From positions 2,185,501 through 2,249,500 of the forward strand of contig NZ_AP028679.1 of NCBI RefSeq assembly GCF_037076455.1: a stretch of DNA of 64,000 bases, given 5' to 3'. Numbering within the stretch: the first letter of the stretch is position 1; the number at the start of each line of letters is the position of its first letter. A model generated the notes under the pieces. The model was given only the letters and a program-made list of their open reading frames with translations, did not search any database and had not been told where the DNA came from. The DNA comes from Desulfoferula mesophila (lineage in GTDB: Bacteria; Desulfobacterota; Desulfarculia; Desulfarculales; Desulfarculaceae). A program made the position numbers and the translations under genes. Positions 36,255-45,044 of this stretch are shown here, piece by piece.

Positions 36255-37303
36255 GGCTTAGAGCAGTAGCGCTAGTATTGGTTATTTCGGCGGCGATGTT
36301 TGCCGTTGCCTGCGGGGTGAAGTCCAACCCCATTCCCTCCTCGCTCCTGGTGCCCGCTCCTCCCTCTAGCGTGGCGCTCAAGTCCACCGCCGAGGGCATG
36401 CTCATCAGCTTCAACGTGCCTTCCGCCAAGGACGCCTCGCGGGCCATCGAGGACATAAAAATCTACTATGGCTATCTGCCCCTGACCGGCGACCCGGCCT
36501 GCCCGCCGTGCCCGCCGCGCTTGCGCAAGTTCTATGACTTCACCTTGGCCAAGGGCAAAAGCAAGGTGGACCCCATGGAGGGCGGCCGCTTCTCATATCT
36601 GGACACCGCCGCTCCCATGAACATGGAAGCGGTGTACCAGGTGGTGCTCACCGACGGCGCGGGCCGGGAGAGCAAGCCTTCACACCTGGCGCGCATGCCC
36701 CGCCTGGTGCCGGCCGGCGCGCCTCTCAACCTGAAGGCCACCTCCGGGGATCAAGAGGTCATTCTGGCCTGGGACGCGGTCCGGGCCTCGGTCAATGGCA
36801 AGACCCTCACCGACATCTCCGGCTATATCGTGGTGCGCAAGGGCCCCGACGGCACCAAGCAGCTCAACGAGCGCCCCTTGACCGTGCCCATGCTCAAGGA
36901 CCAGACCGTCAACAACGGCAAGGACTACTCCTACCAGGTCTTCGCCACCCGCGCCTACCGCGACCACAACCTGCCCGGCCAGGGCAGCCAGTGGGTCAAG
37001 GCCGCGCCCAAGGACATGCAGCCGCCGGCGCCGCCCAGCGATCTGGCCGGAGCCAGCACCGCAGAGGGCATCTACCTGCGCTTCACCCCCAGCCCGGACG
37101 TCGACGTGGCCGGATACAACGTCTATCGCAAGACCAAGGGCGGGCAGTGGAGCAAGCTCAACGCTTCCTTGCTGGTGGAGAACGTTTACATCGACAAGGG
37201 CGTGAAGCCTGAGAAGACTTATTACTACCGGGTGCAGGCCCAGGACGAAGCCGGCAACCTCAGCCAGTTCAGCGAGGAGATGGATATAGTCCATCTTCCC
37301 TAG
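36245..37303 (+). CDS. Lipoprotein with LptM-like N-terminus and fibronectin type III repeats
   Basis: 352 aa. The signal peptide has a hydrophobic core (VALVLVISAAMFAVA) and C23 as lipidated Cys. The mature start CGVKSNPIPSSLLVPAPP resembles the CGLKGPLYFPP-type start of LptM, the small lipoprotein encoded just before lysA/dapF in many proteobacteria. The rest contains about two to three FN3-like domains (HLARMPRLVPAGAPLNLKA; VDVAGYNVYRK; KTYYYRVQAQDEAGNLS). It sits between argH and lysA, the LptM position. Whether it acts in outer-membrane LPS transport assembly is inference. Confidence 0.82.
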   Translation: MAIRLRAVALVLVISAAMFAVACGVKSNPIPSSLLVPAPPSSVALKSTAEGMLISFNVPSAKDASRAIEDIKIYYGYLPLTGDPACPPCPPRLRKFYDFTLAKGKSKVDPMEGGRFSYLDTAAPMNMEAVYQVVLTDGAGRESKPSHLARMPRLVPAGAPLNLKATSGDQEVILAWDAVRASVNGKTLTDISGYIVVRKGPDGTKQLNERPLTVPMLKDQTVNNGKDYSYQVFATRAYRDHNLPGQGSQWVKAAPKDMQPPAPPSDLAGASTAEGIYLRFTPSPDVDVAGYNVYRKTKGGQWSKLNASLLVENVYIDKGVKPEKTYYYRVQAQDEAGNLSQFSEEMDIVHLP

Positions 37304-37621
37304 TCCAGGTGGGGTTGGGCTTGACAAAAGCAAAACTTTAAGCATATTTATGAATATTGACCATCTGTATACGATGGTCGCGCCGCGACCCCGTCTCTCG
37401 GGGCGCGGCCCAGATCTGAAAGCGGCGGTAGAAGCATGGCACCGAACCGGAATAAAATGAAACCTAAAGCCGGGGGCCGGCGAAAAAAGGCCTCATGCTT
37501 TCGGTTGCCGGAAAACGGGCGCCCGCCGCGCCGCGACTGAGCCTGGGCCTTCCCGGCCCTGATCCCATACAAGACGGCGGCCCCTTGACCAACAACACCA
37601 GCATTGTGCGGCTGTTAGACT
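37304..37621 (+). other. lysA upstream region: promoter, two hairpins, possible 34-aa ORF
   Basis: This 318-bp gap holds a promoter candidate TTGACA (37321-37326), 18-bp spacer, TATTTA (37345-37350). A perfect inverted repeat follows, GACCATC-7-GATGGTC (37359-37379), then a GC-rich hairpin with arms GCCGCG/CGCGGC and a CCCCG/CGGGG core (37382-37409) that lacks a T-run. An ORF at 37436-37540 would encode a 34-aa Lys/Arg-rich peptide (begins MAPNRNKMKPK) with a weak ribosome site. I see no clear lysine riboswitch core. It may be a regulated leader for lysine synthesis. Confidence 0.45.
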
Positions 37622-38881
37622 ATGCATCATTTTAGCTACAAGAATGGCGAGCTCTACGCCGAGGACGTGCCTCTGAGCCAGATCGCCCAAGAGGTGGGCA
37701 CCCCGGTCTACGTGTATTCCCAGGCCACCCTGGAGCGGCACTTCAAGGCCTTTGACCAGGCCTTCGAGGGCCTGGAGCACCTGGTGTGCTTCGCGGTGAA
37801 GGCCAACAGCTCTCAGGCGGTGGTGGCCACCATGGCCCACTTGGGCGCCGGAGCGGACATCGTGAGCGGCGGCGAGCTTTATCGCAGCATGGCCGCGGGC
37901 GTGCCCGCCGAGCGCATTGTTTACTCCGGGGTGGGCAAGAGCGAGGCCGAGATGGCCGCCGCCTTGGACGCGGGCATCCTCATGTTCAACGTGGAGAGCG
38001 CCCAGGAGCTCGCGGTGCTCGACCAGGTGGCCGGGCGCCTGGGCAAGAAGGCCCCGGTGAGCCTCAGGGTGAACCCCGACGTGGATGCCCAGACCCACCC
38101 CAAGATCACCACCGGCCTGTCCAAGAACAAGTTCGGCCTGGACATAGAGCTGGCCTTCAAGCAGTACCAGGACGCGGCCAAGCTGCCCAACGTGGAGCTC
38201 AAGGGCGTCTCCTGCCACATCGGCAGCCAGTTGACCAAGGTGGAGCCCTTTGCCGACGCCCTGGAGCGGGTGGGGGTGCTCATCGGCCGGCTGCGCGGCG
38301 CGGGCATTGAGCTGGAGCTGTTGGACCTGGGCGGCGGCCTGGGCATCTCCTATGACCAGGAAGAACCCCCCAGCCCGGCCCAGTACGCGGCGGCCCTCAA
38401 GGAGCAGGCGGGACGCCTGGGCCTGAAGCTGGTGTTGGAGCCGGGGCGGGTCATCGTGGGCAACGCGGGCATAATGTTGTGCCAGGTGCTGTTCACCAAG
38501 GACACCCCCGCCAAGCACTTCATCATCGTGGACGCGGGCATGAACGACCTGGTGCGCCCGGCCATGTACGACTCGTTCCAGGCCATCTGGCCGGTGACCG
38601 AAGACCCGGAGCGCCCCCAAGTGGTCAGTGACGTGGTGGGGCCCATCTGCGAGACCGGCGACTTTTTGGCCCGGGATCGCCAGCTGCCCGACATGGGCCG
38701 AGGCGAATTGATGGCGGTGATGAGCGCCGGGGCCTACGGTTTTTCCATGGCCAGCACCTACAACTCCCGCCCCCGGGTGGCCGAGGTCATGGTCAGCGGG
38801 GACCGGTGGTCGGTGGTGCGCCGCCGTGAGACTACCGAGGAACTCATGCGCGGCGAAAGCCTGCCCGAGTGGATGGACTAG
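37622..38881 (+). CDS. lysA: Diaminopimelate decarboxylase
   Basis: 419 aa. Alanine-racemase-fold PLP enzyme: the PLP lysine lies in VCFAVKANSS, with CHIGSQLT, the glycine-rich phosphate loop LDLGGGLGI and the C-terminal GAYGFSMASTYN. It converts meso-diaminopimelate to lysine. It is followed by a hairpin and then dapF-dapA-dapB, so the whole end of the pathway is encoded together. Confidence 0.96.
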   Translation: MHHFSYKNGELYAEDVPLSQIAQEVGTPVYVYSQATLERHFKAFDQAFEGLEHLVCFAVKANSSQAVVATMAHLGAGADIVSGGELYRSMAAGVPAERIVYSGVGKSEAEMAAALDAGILMFNVESAQELAVLDQVAGRLGKKAPVSLRVNPDVDAQTHPKITTGLSKNKFGLDIELAFKQYQDAAKLPNVELKGVSCHIGSQLTKVEPFADALERVGVLIGRLRGAGIELELLDLGGGLGISYDQEEPPSPAQYAAALKEQAGRLGLKLVLEPGRVIVGNAGIMLCQVLFTKDTPAKHFIIVDAGMNDLVRPAMYDSFQAIWPVTEDPERPQVVSDVVGPICETGDFLARDRQLPDMGRGELMAVMSAGAYGFSMASTYNSRPRVAEVMVSGDRWSVVRRRETTEELMRGESLPEWMD

Positions 38882-38901
38882 GGGCCCCGACGGGGGCCCT
38901 T
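38882..38901 (+). terminator. Hairpin between lysA and dapF
   Basis: GGGCCCC (38882-38888), 4-nt loop, GGGGCCC (38893-38899), then a T/A-rich tract TTAACTTATTTATT. It may be a partial terminator that lowers expression of the downstream dap genes, or simply an mRNA-stabilising stem. Confidence 0.4.
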
Positions 38902-38927
38902 AACTTATTTATTCAGATAGGAACACC

Positions 38928-39833
38928 ATGGATTCGGCACAAATAAAGCGTCTGGAGGCCTTGGCGGGGATCGATCTGGTCAAGATGACCGGCACGGGCA
39001 ACGACTTCATTCTGGTGGACAACCGCAAAGCCGGGGTGACCCGGGAGTTGATGTCCGATCTGGCCCTGGGGCTTTGCCAACGTCGGCGTTCGGTGGGGGC
39101 CGACGGCATGATCTTTCTGGAGCCCAGCAACCGGGTGGACCCTGTGCGGGGCACCGTGGATTGGCGCTGGCATTTCTTCAACGCCGACGGCTCGGCGGCC
39201 GAGATGTGCGGCAACGGCGGGCGCTGCGCCGCCCGTTATGCCCACGACGTGGGCCTGGCCGGCGAGGAGATGGTGTTCGACACCACCGCCGGCCCCATAC
39301 GCGCCTGGATTTTGGATTCGGGCGTAAAGCTGGAGATGATCCATCCCTTTGGGGCCTACCAGGGGGTGGAGCTTGAGGTGGACGGCGGGATGGTGAAGAT
39401 GGACGGCGTTAACACCGGGGTGCCCCACGCGGTGATCGCGGTGGAGGATATCGAGGCGGCACCCGTGGTGCCGGTGGGCCGCAAGGTGCGCTTTGCCCCC
39501 CACTTCGCCCCGGCCGGGACCAATGTGAACTTCGCCTGCGCCAAGGACGGCGAGTTGGTGGTTCGCACTTACGAAAGAGGAGTGGAGGACGAGACCCTGG
39601 CTTGTGGTACCGGCGCGGTGGCTTCCGCCTTGATGCTGGGCCCGGCCATGGGCCTGAAATCGCCGGTTAGGGTCAAGGTTCGCAGCGGCGAGGAATTGAA
39701 AGTTCACTTTGATAAGCAGGGCGAGGACTTCGGCCCGGTATTCCTGGAGGGGGCGGCGCATTACGTCTACTCCGGCAAGCTCAACGCCGAAGCCCTGGCT
39801 TGGTTACATACTCAGGAGGATTCTCCATGTTAA
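38928..39833 (+). CDS. dapF: Diaminopimelate epimerase
   Basis: 301 aa. The two catalytic cysteines are in AEMCGNGGRC and TLACGTGAVAS, with MTGTGNDFILVDN at the N-terminus. It interconverts LL- and meso-diaminopimelate. It needs LL-DAP, here supplied by DapL. It overlaps dapA by 7 bp. Confidence 0.96.
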   Translation: MDSAQIKRLEALAGIDLVKMTGTGNDFILVDNRKAGVTRELMSDLALGLCQRRRSVGADGMIFLEPSNRVDPVRGTVDWRWHFFNADGSAAEMCGNGGRCAARYAHDVGLAGEEMVFDTTAGPIRAWILDSGVKLEMIHPFGAYQGVELEVDGGMVKMDGVNTGVPHAVIAVEDIEAAPVVPVGRKVRFAPHFAPAGTNVNFACAKDGELVVRTYERGVEDETLACGTGAVASALMLGPAMGLKSPVRVKVRSGEELKVHFDKQGEDFGPVFLEGAAHYVYSGKLNAEALAWLHTQEDSPC

Positions 39834-40705
39834 AGGGAGCCATGGTAGCTTTGGTCACTCCGTTTACCGCGGAAGGCCAAGTGGATGAAGAGAGCCTGCG
39901 CAGGCTGATCGAATGGCATATTGAAAGCGGCACGGACGGCATCGTGCCCTGCGGCACCACCGGTGAATCACCCACCCTCAGCCACGAGGAGCACCGCCGG
40001 GTCATCGAAATCACGGTGGAGCAGGTGAACAAGCGGGTGCCGGTGGTGGCCGGGGCGGGCAGCAACAGCACCGCCGAGGCCATCGCCCTGACCAAGCACG
40101 CCAAGCAGGTGGGTGCCGACGCCGCCCTGCTGGTGAGCCCCTATTACAACAAGCCCACCCAGGAGGGCCTCTACCAGCACTTCGCGGCCATCGCCAAGGA
40201 GGCCGCGTTTCCCTTGGTGCCCTACAACATCGCCGGGCGCACGGGGGTGAACATCGAGCCGGCCACCATGGCCCGCCTGGCCCAGCTGGACGAGGTGATC
40301 GCCTGCAAGGAGGCCAGCGGCAACATAAGCCAGATGGCCGAAATCTACCACCTGTGCGGCGACAAGATGGACCTGTTGTCCGGCGACGACAACATGGTGC
40401 TGCCCTTGTTGTCCATCGGCGGCAAGGGGGTCATCTCGGTGGTGAACAACCTCATCCCCTCGGAGATGTCCGAACTGTGCCGCCGCTGGTTCGCCGGCGA
40501 CGTCGAAGGGGCCCGCGAGATATTCTACAAAGTGCTGCCCCTGTGCAAGGCCATGTTCCTGGAGACCAACCCCATTCCGGTGAAGGTGGCCATGGGCCTG
40601 CTGGGCCGCATTCCCAACGCTTCCCTGCGGCTGCCCCTGTGCGACATGGCTCCGGCCAACCTGGAGCGCCTGAAGCAGGCTCTGGCCGCTTACGGACTCA
40701 AGTAG
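39827..40705 (+). CDS. dapA: 4-hydroxy-tetrahydrodipicolinate synthase
   Basis: 292 aa from the ATG at 39827 (AGGAGG 8 bp upstream) inside the end of dapF. It is a TIM-barrel aldolase with PCGTTGESPTL, the Tyr in SPYYNKPTQEG and the Schiff-base lysine in VIACKEASGN. It condenses pyruvate with aspartate semialdehyde. Confidence 0.96.
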   Translation: MLKGAMVALVTPFTAEGQVDEESLRRLIEWHIESGTDGIVPCGTTGESPTLSHEEHRRVIEITVEQVNKRVPVVAGAGSNSTAEAIALTKHAKQVGADAALLVSPYYNKPTQEGLYQHFAAIAKEAAFPLVPYNIAGRTGVNIEPATMARLAQLDEVIACKEASGNISQMAEIYHLCGDKMDLLSGDDNMVLPLLSIGGKGVISVVNNLIPSEMSELCRRWFAGDVEGAREIFYKVLPLCKAMFLETNPIPVKVAMGLLGRIPNASLRLPLCDMAPANLERLKQALAAYGLK

Positions 40706-40716
40706 GGGAGGGCCGT

Positions 40717-41544
40717 ATGGTCAAGATCACCGTGGCCGGGGCGGCCGGTCGCATGGGCGGGCACATCGCCCGCGCCGTTTACAACCGCCAAGGCGCCGAG
40801 TTGGCGGGGGCCTTCGAGGCCCCCGGCAATCCCACCGTGGGCAAGTCGCTGGCCGGTGTGGTGGGCCTGTCCGGGGCCGAGGGCGTGGTGGGCGACGACC
40901 CCGCCGAGGCCCTGGCCGAGGCCCAGGTGCTCATCGACTTCACCTCCCCGGCCTCCAGCATAAAGAACCTCAAGCTTTGCGCCACCCTGGGCAAGGCGGC
41001 GGTGATCGGCACCACCGGCCTGAACGAGGCCCAGAAAAAGACCCTCGTCGCCCAGGCCAAAAAGGTGCCCGTGGTGTTCGCCCCCAACATGAGCGTGGGC
41101 ATGAACCTCATGTTCAAGCTGGTGGCCCAGATGGCCCAGGTGCTGGGACCGGACTACGCCCTGGAGGTGTTGGAAGCGCACCACGACCAGAAAAAGGACG
41201 CCCCCAGCGGCACCGCGGTGCGCCTCATCGAGGAATTGTGCCGGGTGCGGGGTTGGAATTACGATGAGGTATGCCGCCACGGCCGGGTGGGCATGACCGG
41301 GGCCCGCACCGCCAACGAGCTGGGGGTAAGCGTCATCCGCGGCGGCGACATCGTGGGCGAGCACACGGTGTATTTCATCGCCAACGGCGAGCGCCTTGAG
41401 CTGACCCATCGGGCCCACAACCGCGACACCTTTGCCCAGGGCGCGGTGCGCGCCGCCCTGTGGGTGGTGAACAAGGAGCCGGGGCTCTATGACATGCAGG
41501 ACGTCCTGGGGCTGAGGGAGGCTGGCAAGAGTGAGCAAGAATAA
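40717..41544 (+). CDS. dapB: 4-hydroxy-tetrahydrodipicolinate reductase
   Basis: 275 aa from the ATG at 40717 behind GGGGAGGG. The nucleotide-binding start is VAGAAGRMGGHI, and the catalytic motif EAHHDQKKDAPSGTA is complete. It gives tetrahydrodipicolinate, the DapL substrate. It overlaps the following FAH gene by 14 bp. Confidence 0.96.
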   Translation: MVKITVAGAAGRMGGHIARAVYNRQGAELAGAFEAPGNPTVGKSLAGVVGLSGAEGVVGDDPAEALAEAQVLIDFTSPASSIKNLKLCATLGKAAVIGTTGLNEAQKKTLVAQAKKVPVVFAPNMSVGMNLMFKLVAQMAQVLGPDYALEVLEAHHDQKKDAPSGTAVRLIEELCRVRGWNYDEVCRHGRVGMTGARTANELGVSVIRGGDIVGEHTVYFIANGERLELTHRAHNRDTFAQGAVRAALWVVNKEPGLYDMQDVLGLREAGKSEQE

Positions 41545-42316
41545 AGATCTGCTGGGCTGCAAGCGGGGTATCGTTCGTTTCAGCTATCAGGGCAAGGTGC
41601 GCTATGGCCTGGTGTCCGGCGGCCGGTTGCGCCTCTACCAGGGGTCGCCGTTTTCCGGCGGGGTGCCGGGAAAGGAAAGCGCACCCCTGAACGAGGTGCG
41701 CCTGTTGGCTCCCTGCCGCCCCTCCAAGGTGGTGGCCGTGGGGCTCAACTACAAGGCCCACGCCAAGGAAGTGAACAAGGCCCTGCCCGCCGAGCCCATG
41801 ATCTTTATGAAACCCTCCACCTCGGTGATCGGGCCGGGCGAGAAGATCGTGCGCCCGGCCATAAGCGAACGGGTGGACCACGAGAGCGAGTTGGGGGTGG
41901 TGATCGGCCGCTCCTGCCGTTTGGTTTCCCCGGAGCAGGCCCCTGAGTACATCCTGGGCTATACCTGCCTCAACGACGTGACCGCCCGCGACCTGCAGGC
42001 CCGCGACGGCCAGTACACCAGGGCCAAGGGCTTTGACACCTTCTGTCCCCTGGGCCCGGTGATCGCCCTGGATCTGGACCCGCGGCGGGTGCAGGTCAAG
42101 GCCGTGGTCAATGGCGAGACCCGGCAGGACACCAATACCTCGGACATGATTTTCGACGTCTATCAACTGGTCTCTTTCATCTCTCAGGTGATGACCCTCA
42201 ATCCCGGCGACGTGATCGCCACCGGGACCCCCTCGGGGATCACTCCTCTCCAGGCGGGCGATGTGGTAGCCATAGAGATTCAGGGCGTGGGCGTGTTAAG
42301 CAACCCCGTGGTTTAA
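41531..42316 (+). CDS. Fumarylacetoacetate hydrolase family protein
   Basis: 261 aa, GTG start within dapB. The FAH fold is shown by VGLNYKAHAKEV, the metal-ligand set in VDHESELGVVIG, NDVTARDLQ and VIATGTPSGI. Members hydrolyse or decarboxylate beta-diketo or oxaloacetate-like acids. Location between dapB and dapL is notable because no such reaction belongs to lysine synthesis; an oxaloacetate tautomerase or decarboxylase-type housekeeping role is possible but unproven. Confidence 0.9.
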   Translation: MSKNKDLLGCKRGIVRFSYQGKVRYGLVSGGRLRLYQGSPFSGGVPGKESAPLNEVRLLAPCRPSKVVAVGLNYKAHAKEVNKALPAEPMIFMKPSTSVIGPGEKIVRPAISERVDHESELGVVIGRSCRLVSPEQAPEYILGYTCLNDVTARDLQARDGQYTRAKGFDTFCPLGPVIALDLDPRRVQVKAVVNGETRQDTNTSDMIFDVYQLVSFISQVMTLNPGDVIATGTPSGITPLQAGDVVAIEIQGVGVLSNPVV

Positions 42317-42356
42317 GCACAGTTAAAGATAAGAGCGAGAAGAACAGGAAACGACC

Positions 42357-43523
42357 ATGGAGATTATTCGCGCCCAGCGCCTACAAAAACTGCCGCCCTA
42401 TCTCTTCAAGGAGATCGACCGCCTGCGCGACGAAGTCCGCTCCCAAGGCGTGGACATCATCGACCTGGGAGTGGGCGACCCGGACCAGCCCACCCCGGCC
42501 AACGTCATCAAGCGCCTGAACGAGGCGGCGGCGGACCCCTCCACCCACAAGTACCCCGCCTACTCGGGCATGAACCGCTTCCGGGCCAGCGCCGCGGCCT
42601 GGTACAAGCGCCGTTTCGACGTGGACCTGGTGCCGGAAAAGGAAGTCATCACCTTGATCGGCTCCAAGGAAGGCCTGGCCCATTTCCCCCTGGCCTTCGT
42701 CAATCCTGGCGACGTGGTGTTGGTGCCCAGCCCGGCCTATCCGGTGTACAACAGCTCCACCATCATGGCCGGGGGCGTACCGGTGGAGATGCCGCTGACC
42801 AAGGATAACGGCTTCTTGCCCGACCTGGCGGCCATCGACCCGGCCACGGCCAAGGCGGCCAAGATCATGGTGGTCAACTACCCCAACAACCCCACGGCCG
42901 CGGTGGCCGACGCCGACTTCTACCAGCGCCTGGTGGAATTCGCCCTGGCCAATAGCATCATCGTGGTCTCCGACGCGGCCTACACCGAGATGGCCTTTGA
43001 CGGATATAAGCCGCTGAGCTTCATGCAGACCCCCGGGGCCATGGAGGTGGGCATCGAGTTCCACAGCCTGTCCAAGACCTACAACATGACCGGCTGGCGC
43101 CTGGGCTTCGCCGTGGGCAACGCCGAGTTGGTGGGCGGCCTGGGCCAGGTGAAGAGCCAGATCGATTCCGGCGCTTTTGACGCGGTGCAGATAGCGGGCA
43201 TCGAGGCCCTGGAGGGCGACCAGTCCAGCCTGGACGACATGCGTGCCCTGTACACCAAGCGCCGCGACGTGCTGGTGGAGGGCCTGCAGGGCCTGGGCCT
43301 GGAAGTGGAAAAGCCCAAGGCCACCTTCTACGTGTGGTGCGCCACGCCCAAGGGAATGAAAAGCGCCGATTTCACCAAGCGCCTGCTGTCTGAGTGCGGC
43401 ATCGTCACCACCCCGGGCAACGGCTTCGGCGCCCCGGGGGAGAGCTACGTGCGCTTCGCCCTCACCGTGGACAAGACGCGCATGGCCGAGGCCCTGGAGC
43501 GCATGAAAAAGCTGGAGCTTTAG
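42357..43523 (+). CDS. dapL: LL-diaminopimelate aminotransferase
   Basis: 388 aa, class I/II PLP aminotransferase. It has LGVGDPDQPTP, the NYPNNPTAAV segment and the PLP lysine in HSLSKTYNMTGWRLG. DapL converts tetrahydrodipicolinate straight to LL-DAP, bypassing the acyl route. The assignment is strengthened by adjacency to dapF/A/B and by absence of dapC/D/E here. Related aspartate-type aminotransferases are the alternative. Confidence 0.9.
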   Translation: MEIIRAQRLQKLPPYLFKEIDRLRDEVRSQGVDIIDLGVGDPDQPTPANVIKRLNEAAADPSTHKYPAYSGMNRFRASAAAWYKRRFDVDLVPEKEVITLIGSKEGLAHFPLAFVNPGDVVLVPSPAYPVYNSSTIMAGGVPVEMPLTKDNGFLPDLAAIDPATAKAAKIMVVNYPNNPTAAVADADFYQRLVEFALANSIIVVSDAAYTEMAFDGYKPLSFMQTPGAMEVGIEFHSLSKTYNMTGWRLGFAVGNAELVGGLGQVKSQIDSGAFDAVQIAGIEALEGDQSSLDDMRALYTKRRDVLVEGLQGLGLEVEKPKATFYVWCATPKGMKSADFTKRLLSECGIVTTPGNGFGAPGESYVRFALTVDKTRMAEALERMKKLEL

Positions 43524-43527
43524 CGGC

Positions 43528-44040
43528 GTGCCCCAAGGCCGGGAGGTGTTCATCGGCCTGGGCTGCAACCTGGGCGACTGCCGGGCCAACTTGCGCTTTG
43601 CCTTGGAGGGCCTGGCCGTCCTGCCGGGATACCGCCCCCTGGCGCTCAGTTCCCTGTATCTGACCGCGCCGGTGGGCAAAACCGACCAGGCCGACTTTTA
43701 CAACGCCGTGGCCCGTGGTAAATATGAAGGAGCGCCCCTGGAGCTGTTGGCCGGTTTGCAGGCCTTGGAACAGGCCAGGGGGCGAGAGCGCGTGGAGCGC
43801 TGGGGGCCGCGCACCCTGGATTTGGATCTGCTGCTTTTCGGGCGGGAGACATTGGATCTACCGGGCTTGCAAGTTCCCCATCCCCGCCTGAACCAGCGGG
43901 TGTTTGTTTTGGCGCCGCTGATGGAGATCGCCCCGGACTTGGTCCTGCCCCGCTGGGAGATGACCGCCGGGGAGCTTTGGGATCGCTTGCCCGCCGAGGA
44001 AAAGGCCCGCCAGGAAGCGAAACGGATTCGATGGGAATAG
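43528..44040 (+). CDS. folK: 2-amino-4-hydroxy-6-hydroxymethyldihydropteridine pyrophosphokinase
   Basis: 170 aa, GTG start 4 bp after dapL. Signature features are IGLGCNLGD and RWGPRTLDLDLLLFG, containing the two Mg-binding aspartates. It activates the pterin for folate synthesis with ATP. Length is normal for HPPK. Confidence 0.94.
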   Translation: MPQGREVFIGLGCNLGDCRANLRFALEGLAVLPGYRPLALSSLYLTAPVGKTDQADFYNAVARGKYEGAPLELLAGLQALEQARGRERVERWGPRTLDLDLLLFGRETLDLPGLQVPHPRLNQRVFVLAPLMEIAPDLVLPRWEMTAGELWDRLPAEEKARQEAKRIRWE

Positions 44041-44321
44041 TTCGCCTGGTCCAAATAGCCGTAGTCATCCTTTTGGTGTGGATGGGTATCAAGGCGATAA
44101 AACGGTTCATGGCCAAGGACGCCGAACCCCGGCGAGTGCGGCGTGATGCCGCGCCGGGCGAGGTGATGGACGTGATGGTCCAGGATCCTCAGTGCGGCAC
44201 CTACTTGCCCAAGCACGAGGCCTATAGCGCCTGGATCGACGGCAAGGAGCAATTTTTTTGCAGCCGCGAATGCCGGGACGCCTACAAGTCCGGGCAGTCG
44301 CCCAAGGCCAAGAAGGCCTGA
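44031..44321 (+). CDS. Small membrane protein with YHS/TRASH-like metal motif (PP0621-like)
   Basis: 96 aa from the ATG at 44031, overlapping folK by 10 bp. One N-terminal membrane helix (LVQIAVVILLVWMG) precedes a cytoplasmic domain with DPQCGTYLP and FFCSRECRDAYK, a cysteine pattern typical of small YHS-like metal-binding domains. Function unknown. The overlap with folK suggests coupled translation. Confidence 0.82.
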   Translation: MGIVRLVQIAVVILLVWMGIKAIKRFMAKDAEPRRVRRDAAPGEVMDVMVQDPQCGTYLPKHEAYSAWIDGKEQFFCSRECRDAYKSGQSPKAKKA

Positions 44322-44333
44322 CAAGATAATGAC

Positions 44334-44358
44334 CCGGCGGCCTGGCCGCCGGTTTGGT
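44334..44358 (+). terminator. Hairpin with T-rich tail before fsa
   Basis: CCGGCGGC (44334-44341), CTG loop, GCCGCCGG (44345-44352), then TTTGGTTT. The stem is perfect; the tail is interrupted by GG, so termination may be partial. It would separate the lysine/folate run from the aldolase gene. Confidence 0.5.
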
Positions 44359-44384
44359 TTGAGGGGCATAACTAGGAGAGTCTG

Positions 44385-45032
44385 ATGAAAATTTTTATCG
44401 ACACCGCCGACCTGGCCGAAATCAAGGAGGCCATGAGCCTGGGCATCCTGGACGGGGTTACCACCAATCCCTCCCTGGTGGCCAAGACCGGCAAGCCCTT
44501 TGAGGCCTGCATCAAGGACATCCTGCAGGTGGTGCCCGGCGACGTTAGCGTGGAAGTAGTGGGCACCGACCACGCCACCATGGTGGCCGAGGGCAAGAAG
44601 TACGCCGCCTGGGGCGACAACGTGGTGGTCAAGGTGCCCATCATCCAAGAGGGCCTGAAGGCCATCAAGAGCCTCAGCCAGGAGGGCATCAAGGTCAACG
44701 TGACCCTGTGCTTCAGCCCCTTGCAGGCCCTGCTGGCCGCCAAGGCCGGCGCCTCCTACATCAGCCCCTTCGTGGGCCGCCTGGATGACATCGGCAGCGA
44801 CGGCATGGATCTGATCCAGCAGGTGGTGGACATCTACGGCAACTACGGCTACGACACCGAGGTGCTGGTGGCCAGCATCCGCAACCCCATGCACGTGGTA
44901 AACGCCGCCCTGATGGGCGCCGACGTGTGCACCATTCCCTTCAAGGTCATCGGCCAACTGCTCAAGCATCCCCTGACCGACAAGGGCCTGGCCGCCTTTT
45001 TGGCCGACTGGGAAAAAGCCAACAAGGGATAG
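44385..45032 (+). CDS. fsa: Fructose-6-phosphate aldolase / small transaldolase
   Basis: 215 aa, the short transaldolase form. It has [26 protein letters not shown], the Schiff-base lysine in VVVKVPII and [15 protein letters not shown]. Such proteins act either as fructose-6-phosphate aldolase or as transaldolase in the pentose phosphate pathway; sequence alone does not decide which. Confidence 0.93.
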   Translation: MKIFIDTADLAEIKEAMSLGILDGVTTNPSLVAKTGKPFEACIKDILQVVPGDVSVEVVGTDHATMVAEGKKYAAWGDNVVVKVPIIQEGLKAIKSLSQEGIKVNVTLCFSPLQALLAAKAGASYISPFVGRLDDIGSDGMDLIQQVVDIYGNYGYDTEVLVASIRNPMHVVNAALMGADVCTIPFKVIGQLLKHPLTDKGLAAFLADWEKANKG

Positions 45033-45044
45033 GAACGGCGCTCC

